Positions 21,887 to 33,911 of a DNA stretch of 64,000 bases are shown here, one piece after another (within the stretch, counting starts at the first letter, position 1; the number at the start of each line of letters is the position of its first letter). This stretch comes from Hevea brasiliensis (Eukaryota; Streptophyta; Magnoliopsida; Malpighiales; Euphorbiaceae). The translations under genes were made by a program, and so were the position numbers. The stretch lies in NCBI RefSeq assembly GCF_030052815.1, contig NC_079498.1, forward strand, positions 67,566,992-67,630,991. The letters are read 5' to 3'. The notes beneath the pieces are model-generated. The model worked only from the letters and a program-made list of their open reading frames with translations, was not told the DNA's origin and did no database searches.

Positions 21887-23410
21887 GATGAAACTAGCGA
21901 AATACCCGCGCACGGTGTGCGTGTCTATATATATATATATATATTCATTCTTCAAAATTTTTGCTAAATTAATTTTATTTAAGTAAATTTTCTTTTATTT
22001 TAATAAATATATACAATTTAAAATTTACTAATCCTGTTATTCATATAAAATGAGTGGTACTAAATTATTATCTCATCCGTTAAAACTATAAACTTGCACT
22101 ATTTTAATATTCGATTCATTAACCAAATTATTGTATACATTTTATTTTTTGATTTGGTTTCAACTAATATTTTCAATTATTTTTACTTGTAGTTAAATTT
22201 TCGATGTAATTCTATTTTTATGTATAAGAATATAGTTATTTAACTAAAGCGGGAAAATAATCCGATGCAAAAAAGTAAATAAAAAGGAAATGAGAAAAAA
22301 TGATGGCTAACCTCTTATAGTAAAAATTTGAAAGGTAGTTTTTAACTTTTTAAGGAAAAAATTATATTAATTATATAAAAAAGTGTAGATTATATATTTG
22401 GGTGACTTGATATAGAGAATATAAGTTGACTTTATATTAATTGACTATAGTATAATATTAATTTTTATTTGATTATTTTAATTTAATTTATAATTTGTGT
22501 CATTTTAACTTTTCTTTATAAAAAAATAATTTATTTTAATTTTTTTGTGCTTAGTAGAGTGAGAAAAGTAAAATAAGAATTAAAAATAATAAGATTTGTG
22601 AATTAAAACTAATAACTCTTAAAAGAAGCAATATAAATAATAAAGCAAATTAAAAGAGAATTTAAGAGCAATTAGATAAATAGAGAATGCTTTATAAGAA
22701 GAAAAAGATTTGAAGTTTATCAAATGATAGAAAGTATAACTATTTACAGGCAGAGAGATAAAGAAAATTCAAATAAGATTTATTTAGGTCATTAAATTAT
22801 TATTAATTAAAAAAAGTCATTCTTTAATTGAAAGAATTTTAATATTGCTATTTAAAATATTAAATAATTTTAAATATTATATTTAATCATAAAAGGTCTT
22901 AATTTTTAAAAATTTTAAAAAAATAATAATTTAAATCATAAATATTAAGGTAGTAATAATAATTACAAGAGAAATAAAAAATAATCAATATAAAAGAAAA
23001 TTATTTATGGAGAGTGATACGTAGTTTTTTAAAGAAAGTAACACATGGCATTCTCTTATATACCTCTGTAACTGATGTCTCTTATAAGTTTTGACGATGC
23101 ATACCTGTATAGGAAAACAAATAAAGATATAAATAAATCATTGATAGAAGCAGATTTATTTGGAAAAATTATTTGCATGTTTAATTGGAATATATAAGTT
23201 GGAAAGATATTGAAAAAGAAAGTAGACTCAAAAGAAATTGATCACTAGCGCTTGTCCACACTCCATTGTGAAGTCCCCCACATGCTTCTCACTCTCTCTT
23301 CACATTTTTTTTGTCAGTTGAAACAAGATGCAACTACAAATAGGCTACACTACACCATGCTGAGATAGGTAATGAAATCATGAATCAACTAGGGACCAGA
23401 TCTACAGGAG
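21887..23410. other. AT-rich 3' flank of TNL P
   Basis: Shared with 5326-6860 and 47974-49490. It starts with a (TA)n tract near 21926-21944. No gene is visible. Confidence 0.7.
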
Positions 23411-23415
23411 GCTAA

Positions 23416-23758
23416 AAAATATGACTGGTTCCAAATGCCCAACTCCTGGCCATGTGAGCCAAGCAATTAGCAGCATAATTAGCCTCTCTAAAGATGAAAT
23501 TCACTTTAACAACCTAGTCTTTGTCAATATAACTCTTAATAGCCTGAATCAGGGCTGTGCACTCTGTAACGTCCCGGAAGATGAGGTAACAAATTGAACC
23601 GCAGCTGCACTATCACATTGCACCACCACTTTATTCAACCCCAAAGCCCATAGTTGGCCTCGTGCCTGATAGATGTATACTGGATAGACATATGGCTGTC
23701 TAACTAATATACTCTCGTGTATCCACCTTTGATAATTTGCTATAGGTTTCTTGGGCAC
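23416..23758 (-). pseudogene. RNase H-like (retroelement) fragment behind P
   Basis: The minus strand is open for 69 codons (23758 to 23549), with QARGQLWALGLNKVVVQCDS followed by AAAVQF. The decayed continuation reads FREANYAANCLA. Together they resemble the C-terminal RNase H (RVT_3 type) of plant non-LTR retroelements. It is a short relic, conserved behind A, P and B because of the tandem duplication rather than visible selection. Confidence 0.5.
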
Positions 23759-23929
23759 TGGTAATAATTAATTAAGACTGAATATACAATAAGTAAACTA
23801 AAAGATCTCGACAATTTAAATTGTTTCTAAAGTGAAATGAAAATATAAAATACCTAGAAATTATAAAATTTGCCATATATAGAATTATTATTTAAATAGT
23901 TTAATTATTGTTATTATAAATTATACACC

Positions 23930-24117
23930 ACTAAGCGTTATGTTTAGCGCGTTGGTTTTCCATCGTGTAGGTACTGAAAATCAGCAGCCGCCACACAGAG
24001 CTCCGACCAGATCTGCCACTGTCCAGAGTCACCTCACCAGTCTTTTGTATTTTGGCAGGGCCCATGTATAGACTAGTATTTTGGTTCATTATGTCTAATC
24101 ATGATGTAATTACTAGT
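23930..24117 (+). repeat. LTR fragment behind P
   Basis: Counterpart of 7385-7575, starting CACCACTAAGCG. Beyond 24117 the sequence differs from copy A. Confidence 0.3.
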
Positions 24118-25637
24118 AACACAGATTCTCTTTTAATGTATTTACATTGATGTTCCAAAATAATACTACCACTAATTATAATAAGGTTGAATTGGCACTA
24201 TCAAATTCAGACCTCCTACAATAAAACATTTCCCTTCAAATTTTTTGGGAAATTATGTGGAGAGTTGAGTTTACTTGATATTGCTGTTGGATTTGTTTTT
24301 AAGAAATTTTTTTTTAAAATATATTAATTAGAAAGTATTAAAAATTAATTTAAAATTAAATTTAATAAGTTTTAGAAATAGGAGCATCAATAATAACACA
24401 ATAATTTTTCTAATCTTTTTCTTTAAAAAAAATTTGAAATAATGATATTTTTTCTAAAAGTTTTTTTTCATCTTTAAATAATAATACCAAACAAACACTT
24501 ACTCTAATAAAATTTTATGAAATTCAAATTTACGTCCTATGTGATCTTGTGATTTTCCAACTTAATTTTTACTCTATCTAGTTCTCAAATGCTTGGGACC
24601 ATTTAGAAAAATGTATGAGGAATATATAGTAAGTCTTCAATGGATTAAGAAGAGACAAAATGAATTGATTGAAAAAAATTAAATGAATGTTTGGGGTCCA
24701 TTTACAAAAATGTATGAATAATTGTCAAGTACGTAATTGCCTTTTACCTCAGAAAAATGAACAAAGAAAAATAGAATAAAGTGCAGAAGTCATTAAAATT
24801 CTTGTCTTTGTTTTCACAGCTATGCTTATATTGATAGAAGTTGGACTGCGATTTCGTATTTTCGTATACCCTCTTGAAAGTGATACTTTCAAATATTATA
24901 TTCAACGGTAAATAAAATTGAAATCTTCTTTGAAGCTTGGATTCAGATAGCAACTCATAGACTTTGATTTGTGAATATAACCCCCTGCCATGGCCTTCAT
25001 GCATACGAATACAACTCATTCAAAGTCGCTCATAATTACAAAGTTAGGAATTAACTCAATAACTTGATCCAAAAATAAAACATTTGGATTTAAATTAATT
25101 AATTCAAATTTGATTAAAAAATTAAATGAATGAAATTTAATTCAAAATTTAAAAATTCATATTTTTATTTGTAATGATCCATAACTTATAAAACGATTTG
25201 AATTTAATATGAAATCTTTTATTTATATAAATTTAATGCATAATCCAATCAATATAATTATTTATTTATTTTTAAGGGGGAAGTATGTGGAAACCCACTA
25301 TTTATCTATATAATTATTTATTTATTTTAATTATCTAACAATAATTTAAAATATTTATTTAGAAAAAAATATTAAAATAAAATAAAGAATATTTTATTGG
25401 ATGGCCTGTTTATTTATTTGTATATATATATTATTTTTGAAATTAAATATATATTTGCAATTTGAACAACTCAGTTCAATCATAACTTTTATCCCATTCT
25501 ATACCTAATAGAACTCTTGAAATATTTTTACCCTAATCATCTCTTTCTACTAAATTTTGTTCTCAAAACTTGTTTATCACTTTCTTTTTTCTATCGAATA
25601 TTTTGAACAGATATTTTTATCATCTTTTATTTATTAT

Positions 25638-25671
<34 letters not shown>

Positions 25672-25728
25672 GTTTTCTCCTCCACCAATGCATGTAACTT
25701 TTGCTGAGAAAGACTTGTCTTGACTTGA

Positions 25729-25729
<1 letters not shown>

Positions 25730-25761
<32 letters not shown>
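25730..25761. repeat. (ATT)n tract 1 behind P
   Basis: About ten ATT units, separated from tract 2 by about 170 bp of unique sequence. Confidence 0.85.
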
Positions 25762-25926
25762 GTTTCCCTCTACCTACAGCATCGAATCCTATCGATTTCC
25801 TTGTTTTTTTTTAATTATTTATTTATTTATTTTTCTTGTTTCTTTGGGTTGTTAAAGTTATTATTATTATAAATTTTTTTTCTTACTTTACTTTTACAGT
25901 TTCCTAAAAACGTATTTTTGTTGATT

Positions 25927-25928
<2 letters not shown>

Positions 25929-25981
<53 letters not shown>
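25929..25981. repeat. (ATT)n tract 2 behind P
   Basis: About 17 ATT units; the counterpart in B is at 52011-52047. Confidence 0.85.
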
Positions 25982-25983
<2 letters not shown>

Positions 25984-26273
25984 TTGGCTTTAAAATAAAA
26001 TTTTATATTCAATGGGTCTATCATATTAATTTAATTAATCAATTTTTACTATATTTTGGGTATGTAGGAGATTTAAATATTCATTCTGTCAGTTGAAATT
26101 ATCTCTTTTATTGAATATAACTATTATCTTGAAGATTTCAGGTAAGTAGTAATTATAGTACATGGTACTGTTTTAGTTCATTTTAAAATTTTTTAGCATT
26201 AAATTTATTATTAAATGAAATTTTAAATCAATATTTTAATAATTATTTTACATGTACTTTTCTAGAGTTTTAT

Positions 26274-28881
26274 TGTCACGACCCAACCTATGGGCCGGAC
26301 CGACACTAGTATCTGGGCCAGCCTAAAGCCCCCGAGGCCCGTAGTAAGCCTAACTATTCATTAATCCAACTCTAAGGCCCATTTGGGCCCAATATCAAGA
26401 AATCAACCGGACAGAGTCCGGCCATAAAATGAACCTACCAACGGGGAGTTTATGACTCATCCGACCTGTAAACATAGTAAATACTCAATTGGGGAGCTCA
26501 GCTCACCCTCCACATACTCATCAACATAAAAATAAATGGGAGCTCAGCTCCCTCATCCAATCCATCAAACATGCATAGAATATAAGTTTACAGGTCCAAA
26601 ATAATAATTTAGTTTACAGACCCAAATCAAATAAACATTTCTAACACATGCGGAAATTCTAAGATTTAACAAGTTTATACAAACGTTAATAATCGACCTA
26701 CGTGGAAGAAAGCAGGTTAATCTCAAAAATATCCTCCTGTGGCCTGAAGAAATATTGAACAGGAGTGAGCGTTCGACTCAGAGAGTAAAATATCAATTTT
26801 AACCATAATCTCTATAACTATCTAAAACTAATGCACCCTGTAGAGTGAAATGCAACATCAACAACATTTCACATCATAACATCAGAAAGGTAATTTGGAG
26901 CACTCACACACCCTGTAGTACCAATCATAATATATGGGAGCTGATCCCCTATACAGCTCTCTTAAATCCAACCTGGTGCCAGCGAAGAACTCAAGCCGGA
27001 CTTTCGCTTAATAAACCAAATCGAGGGTCCCAGCGAAGAACTCAAGCCGTAACTACCCCTCGAAGGATCGGGTCCCAGCGAAGAACTCAAGCCGTGACTA
27101 CCCGTCCTATCCATAGTCCACACCACATCACACACACGCCAACGCACGCATACTGCTCCAAATTACCACAACAACATCAAGGCACTTTAACAGTTATCAA
27201 TGCAACATAAATCATGCCTAGAGTTTAACTACATAAATATATGCATATAAGTGATGCATGGGCATACTTGAACATATAATAATAGTGAAATTACAGTTAA
27301 AATTAATATTTTACTCACAGACTTGACAACGGTCACTGTGGCGGCTGGGCGGAGGAAGAAGGCTGTCCCGGCTCACCTGACAATTACATTACAATTTTTA
27401 ATATAAATGACTCGATACAATTAAGAAAAGACCAAATACGTCCTAAGTCATGCCGAAAATCCGGCAGAGTCTCCCCTATACCTAGGACCTACCCAACCTG
27501 CAAAAGGGCTAAAAACACACTTCTATATTTGCAACTCATATATCCACAATTCAATCACATCACACAGCCCCTCCTGGGCCCATCAAATCAGTCATCCATC
27601 ACAATATGTAAAATTTCAATTTACTCCTTATAATTGATCATTTTTGCAAAAACTACCCAAACAAGCTCTAAAAATTCTAAAACTTTGCCCCGCGGTCCTT
27701 AGCAATATTACTAGGCTATTGCAAAAAGAATCATAATTTTCTGAGTTACCACGAATATTTTATGAATTTTTAATCCTATTTAAGCACTAAAAAATTACGA
27801 AAAAGCAAGGTTCGGGTTTACCTTTGCCGATTCCGACTCCGGGGACGCGCTCGGGACATCTGACAATGGGGGGTAGCCAAAACCTCGGTCCAATTCGGAG
27901 ACTTTTCCGATAACGGGTATGTCTGGCCGAAAATTCACAGACCCGGTCAACTGTCGAATTTCCGCGAATTGAGGATACCTACAAGAAGCCCACAACACGG
28001 GGGTTAGTAAATAAATTTTTTAGAATTTTCTAAGCTCAATTACTGCTCGGAAAAACACTGCGAACTTCCGCGGGACCCACCGAAAAACGGTGTCGAAAAA
28101 TTTTAAAATTTATATCCCCGCGAAGCTCTCGATGAGTGGAGCGCTCTGGAACTCTCGGTTTTCTCGTGGGGTTCACGGTTTGTGAGAAATCTAGCCCGAA
28201 AGTCAAAATGGGCTAAAACTTTCCGGGCGAAAATTGGACAAACCGCTTGATGGATTTCGGTGTTCTTGGTGTCTATGGAAAGCTCTCGCCGAGTAGATGA
28301 TTTTAGACACAAGACCCGGTCCAATTGGTGGCCGGATCGATCGAATTTTGGCCGGGGAAGTCGAAGAGTTGCGCGCGCAGGGGAGGGCGTTTGCGCGCGT
28401 TTTCCGGCCGTTCGAGGCTGCGGCCGGTGGGCTGGGATGGCTGGTGGTCGATGGCGGTGGTAGGGGTGGCGAGGGAGGTGGCGGCGTGGCGAGGCGGAGG
28501 AGAAAAGAAAGAAAAAAAGGAGGAGGTCGGACGCGCGGAAGAAAAGGGAAGAAGAAAAAAAGAGGCCGGTCCGATTCGGTCCGGTTCGGTCGATTGATTC
28601 GATTCAGGATACAAAATTTTGAATTTTTACTCTGCCTCGGGACCGAAAACGAGGTCCAAAAATTCCGAAAAAATTTCAGAAAACTCAGAAAAATACGTAG
28701 ATTCCAAATATATTTTTAGTTTTGCCACGTGGTCTTTAAATTAATTTTTAAAAATCATTTCGAAAAATCGAACCCGATTTTAAAAATCAGAAAAATTTTA
28801 AAAAATTCCTAAAATTTAAATAAAATTAAAATACCAAAAATGCTCATAAAATAATAAAATTTAAAATTTTGGGGTGTTACA
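26274..28881 (-). repeat. Left LTR of element 1 (3' LTR in element orientation)
   Basis: 2,608 bp. It differs from the right LTR by an extra ATTTTTAATATAA-type insertion near 27390, a segment after ATGGAAAGC at 28280-28380 that the right LTR lacks, and absence of about 20 bp near 28758. It contains three copies of CCAGCGAAGAACTCAAGCCG at a pitch of about 48 bp near 26982-27096. Confidence 0.92.
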
Positions 28882-28895
28882 TTCTTCCCCCCTTA
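28882..28895 (-). other. Polypurine tract of element 1
   Basis: TAAGGGGGGAAGAA on the minus strand, immediately before the 3' LTR start TGTAACACCCC. It would prime plus-strand DNA synthesis. Confidence 0.8.
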
Positions 28896-28943
28896 CAGAA
28901 AATTCATCCTCGAATTTTACACAAGGTAGAATAAAGCACATGA

Positions 28944-31900
28944 TTATACATTGAACAGATAAGGGTACTTGCTACGCATGTCCCGTTCTGACTCCCAGGT
29001 GCACTCTTCCACTGACTGGCTCCTCCACAATACCTTAACCATAGGGATCTGTTTGGATCTTAGCTGTCTCACTTGGTAGTCCACTATGGCTACAGGTTGC
29101 TCCTCAAATGTCAAGTTCTCTTTTAGCTCTATTACATCTGGTTGTAGTACATGAGAAGGATCTGGAATGTATTTCCTGAGCATGGAGATGTGAAATACGG
29201 GATGAACGTGAGAAAGGTTGGGTGGTAGCTCTAACCAGTAGGCAACTGCTCCAACTCTATCCGTAACCTCAAAAGGTCCGATATACCGAGGTGCCAACTT
29301 GTCCTTCTTTCCAAATCTCATGACTCCCTTTATTGGAGAAACCTTCAAAAATACATAGTCGCCTACTGCAAACTCCACATCCCTCCGTCTGGGGTCTGCA
29401 TAACTCTTCTGCCTACTGAAAGCTGTTTTCAATAGTTCCCTGATTAAGGGAACCATCTCTGATGTGTACTGCACTAGGTCTACATTATGCACCTTCGCTT
29501 CTCCCATTTCTGTCCAACACAGAGGAGACCTACACTTCCTTCCATATAATGCCTCATAGGGTGCCATCCCTATGCTGGAATGGTAACTGTTGTTGTAGGC
29601 AAATTCCACCAAAGCTAGCTACTCATCCCATTGACCTCCAAAATCCAAAACACTCATGCGAAGCATGTCTTCCAGTGTTTGGATTGTCCTTTCGGACTGT
29701 CCGTCTGTTTGAGGGTGGAAAGCTGTACTAAAGTTCAACTGTGTGCCAAGTGCCTCCTGCAACTTTCTCCAAAATCGAGAAGTGAACTGGGGCCCTCTGT
29801 CAGATATTATGGAAGCCGAAACTCCATGCAATCTGACTATTTCTCGAATGTAGAGTCGGGCGTACTGTGCCACAGAATATGTAGTCTTCACAGGCAAGAA
29901 GTGAGCTGATTTGGTTAAGCGGTCTACAATTACCCATATCGAATCATATCCTCACGTGGTACGAGGCAACCCAGTCACAAAATCCATAGTGATCATTTCC
30001 CACTTCCATTCTGGGATAGGGAGCTCTTGTAGCTTCCCTGACGATCTCTGGTGTTCAAACTTCACCTTCTGACAAGTCAAGCACTTAGACACAAAATCTG
30101 CTATGTCTCTCTTCATGCCATTCCACCAATAGCTATCTTTCACATCATGGTACATCTTGGTGGAACCTGGGTGGACACTGTACAGTGTGTAGTGTGCTTC
30201 TCGCATGATTTCATTCCTGAGGTTGTCCACATCGAGCACACATATCCTATAACCTTGCACTAAGGCACCATCATTGGCAAATCCAAACTCACCACCTTCA
30301 CCTTGCTGTACTCTTTCTATGATCTTCATCAATTATTGGTCTCTGTGCTGGGAAACTCTAACTCTGTCTCTTAAGTCTGGCCTCACTGAAAAATGAGCCA
30401 GCAATACCCCATCATCTGAAAGATCTAGGATTAAACCTTGATCCATCAACTCATGTAATTCCTGAATCAATGGTCTCTTCTCTGCTGAAATGTGCGCCAA
30501 ACCGCCAGAAGATTTTCTGCTCAAAGCATCTGCTACTACATTGGCTTTTCCAGGGTGGTACTGGATGGTGCAATCATAGTCTTTCAGAAGCTCCATCCAT
30601 CTCCTCTGTCTCAAGTTTAAGTCCCTCTGTTGGAAGATGTACTTCAAACTCTTGTGGTCGGTGTATATCTCGCACACTTCACCATACAGGTAGTGTCTCT
30701 AGATTTTTAGTGCAAAGATTACAGCCGCCATTTCCAAATCATGGGTGGGGTAGTTCTGCTCATGCCTCTTCAGCTGTCTTGAAGCATAAGCCACTACTTT
30801 TCTATTCTGCATCAAAACACACCCTAGGCCAACTCTGGGCGTCACAAAGACACCAGTGTATCCTTCACCACTCATAGGTAGTGTCAACACAGGGGCGGTG
30901 GTTAGACACTCCTTAAGCTTCTGGAAGCTCTTCTCACAATCATCTGTCCAAATGAATGGAACATTCTTCCGGGTTAACTTAGTTAGAGGAGCTGCTATCC
31001 TGGAAAAATTCTGTACAAAACGCCTATAGTAGCCAACTAGACCCAAAAAACTTCGCACCTCAGTGACTGTTGTAGGTCTAAGCCAATCAGTTACAGCTTC
31101 AATTTTCTTGGGATCCACTTGAACACCTTCTCTTGAAACCACGTGTCCCAAGAATGAGATGCTTTCTAGCTAAAATTCACATTTCGAAAATTTGGCATAT
31201 AGCTGGTGCTCCCTCAAAGTCTGCAACACCATCCTCAAGTGCCACACGTGTTCTTCCTCGGTTTGAGAGTATACCAAAATGTCATCTATGAATACGATGA
31301 TAAAACGGTCCAAAAATGGCTTAAACACCCTGTTCATCAAGTCCATGAAGGCTGCTGGTGCATTAGTGAGTCCAAAAGACATCACCAAGAACTCATAATG
31401 ACCATACCTTGTCCTGAATGCCGTTTTGGACCTGATTCTCAACTGATAGTAGCCTGATCACAGGTCTATCTTGGAAAAGAATCTAGCCCCTTGGAGCTGA
31501 TCAAACAGATCATCGATCTGAGGAAGTGGATACATGTTCTTCACAGTCACCTTGTTCAGCTGTCTGTAGTCAATACACAACCTCAATGACCCATCTTTCT
31601 TTCTTACAAATAGCACAGGAGCGCCCCAGGGTGAAGTGCTCGGACGTATGAAACCTTTGTCCAACAGCTCCTGTAGTTGCTCCTTTAACTCTTTCAATTC
31701 TGCTGGGGCCATCCTGTAAGGTGGCATTGATATGGGATTTGTACCCGGAACAACATCAATGCAGAACTCTATTTCCCTTTCTGGTGGCAACCCTGGAAGC
31801 TCTTCAGGGAAGACATCCATAAATTCCCTGACAACAGGAACATTTTCGATGTTGACACCTTGTACAGATGTATCTCTCACCAATGCCAAATACCCTTGGC

Positions 31901-33683
31901 ATCCACGCCTCAACATTTTTCTAGCGCTAATCGCTGACACCAAATTATATGGAGCCACGCTCCTCTCACCATCAAAGCTAAACTCTTCCACACCAGGTAT
32001 GTGAAAATACACCTTTTTGTTCCTGCAGTCTAAGGTGGCATAATGAGTTGCCAACCAGTCCATTCCCAAAATTACATCAAAATCAATCACTGGTAGAGGA
32101 ACCAAGTCTGCTGGGAGGATCTTTCTATCCACCACTACTGGGCTACCCGGAAAAACCATATCTACATCTATGTTGTCACTAAGTGGGGTAGCTACCGACA
32201 AAGGGCATTCTAGGGTTGTAGGGTTTCTACCCAACCTTATGGCAAACACAGGGGAGACAAATGAGTGCGTAGCACCCGGATCTATCAAAACACGAGCCTC
32301 ATAGGAACAGACTAGAAGAATACCTGCCACAACTGCATTTGAAGCTTGAGCATCCTGGTGGGTCAGGGTGAAAACCCGAGCTTGACCCCTACCCTGAGTG
32401 GCAGAACCACGATCGACTTCTACTGGCGATCGCCTCCAAATCCACATCCCCCTTGTCCTCGGCCTGTTGTGCCCAGAACTCACTTGCTGCCATCTTTGGA
32501 AGCACCCGGATACATCTGACGAGGAACATTTGCAAAAGAACCCTGTGACCCCATCTGTGGCTCACTGAACACGGGGCATTCTCTAGCAAAGTGACCTAGT
32601 TGGCCACACCTGAAGCATACTCCTGAATCCATCAAACAAGGTCCTGAATGTCCTCTTCCACACTGTGCACAAGGTGCTAAGGAAGATCTGAACTGGACCA
32701 GGCTGCTGTACCTGATCGTGATCACTGCTGGATCCGTATCCAGGTCTGAACCCTCGAGGTTTGTGTCTAAAACCACTCTTCTTGTTCCTACTTTTTCCTC
32801 TGTAATTACTCTGGCCACCACTGTCTGGAGTACCCATTTGGGGAACACCAGTAGAACCCTCTGCTCTGTTTTTCTTTGCTCTTTCGCTGTCATCCACAGC
32901 ATAGCTAATCTCAATCTGTATGGCTCGATCAACCACCACATCAAAAGACTGATCAGACATCATGGCCAGGTTCGCATACCTTCTGTCAAGCCCCTTTAGA
33001 AATCTTTTCACCTTCATAGTTTCTGTAGCTACTGCTATAGGGGCATATCTACTCAATTCCAGAAATTATGTAGCATATTCATCTACAGACCTACCATTCT
33101 GTCTTAAGGCCTCAAAGGCCCACTGCTTCTGATCTCTGAAGCTTTCTGGCACAAACCGATTGATGAACAGTTCCATAAACTGAGTCCACAACAAACCCTC
33201 CATCCGAGGTAATATATAGTCATTCATCCGATGTCTAGGCATAGGCCCCATGACATGCTGCATACACTCTATAAGTCTTCTATCAATCAACTGCAATTCT
33301 GTTCCTGCCTGTCTGTAGGAATCCAAAAATCGATACGCATCGTCTGACACATCATAAGTACCAGGCACCAACTTCTTAAAATTTATGATCTGTTTGTAAG
33401 GTTCCCCTCTTGGTGCGGTGGACTGCTGCTGTTATGGAGGGTGGACCATATACTGCGCCATCATATCGATGGTTCTCTGCAACCCAGCTAGAGTAGCTGC
33501 CATGGGATCCATGGGACCCTGTGCCATGAAAGACTGTTCCTGAACTGTGGGCAGCTGCTCTTCTACTTGAGCAGCTCTAGGCCTCCTACCCTGCCTCCTC
33601 GAGGCAGGCGCCTCATCCTGTGCCGACACCTCGTCAGGCACATCCGGTTCTGGTGCAGTGGCAGCTCTTCTGCTTCTACGCAT
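28944..33683 (-). pseudogene. gag-pol polyprotein of element 1, multiply interrupted
   Basis: The reading starts at the ATG at 33683 (MRRSRRAATAPEP) and ends KYPYLFNV. In order it shows retrotransposon gag, a CCHC knuckle ([15 protein letters not shown]), an aspartic protease ([13 protein letters not shown]), reverse transcriptase ([10 protein letters not shown]), RNase H ([11 protein letters not shown]), integrase zinc-binding and catalytic domains ([24 protein letters not shown]) and a chromodomain-like tail. Stops at about 33066, 31458, 30333 and 29619 are shared with element 2. Further stops near 33432, 31170, 30699 and 29952 and small indels near 32400-32720 and 30840 are private to this copy. 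No functional product is expected. Confidence 0.9.
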
Positions 33684-33895
33684 TTTCCTGAAATTCAGTA
33701 GCATTAGCCCACAAAATTCAAAACAACATGTTACACAGCTCTATGAACTCATATTTATACATAATTATTTGAAGCAGAAACTAGAAGCAAAGATGACAAT
33801 GCAAGACGAATGTGGACCCTATTTTTCCGCATGTGACTCCTAGTAGACTCTTTCCAACACTTTAGACAATCAATCCCTAAGAATCTGGAGCCTTA

Positions 33896-33907
33896 GCTCT
33901 GATACCA
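33896..33907 (-). other. Primer-binding site of element 1
   Basis: TGGTATCAGAGC on the minus strand, four bases after the 5' LTR. It is complementary to the 3' end of plant initiator tRNA-Met, the usual primer of this retroelement class. Confidence 0.9.
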
Positions 33908-33911
33908 CATT

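Larger units (their letters stand above)
24118..26268. other. AT-rich intergenic DNA behind P
   Basis: Nearly identical to 50198-52320. It includes one copy of the flank block (24740-25235), a (TA)n tract near 25641-25668 and two ATT tracts. No gene is visible. Confidence 0.6.

Noticed and set aside
28260..28719. Overlapping arginine- and glycine-rich ORFs on both strands in the LTR
   Set aside because: They arise from the GC-rich LTR tract, differ in every LTR copy and have no domain.
29462..33056. Plus-strand ORFs of 70-135 codons opposite the retroelement
   Set aside because: They are shadows of the minus-strand gag-pol frame and repeat identically at 55523-59069.
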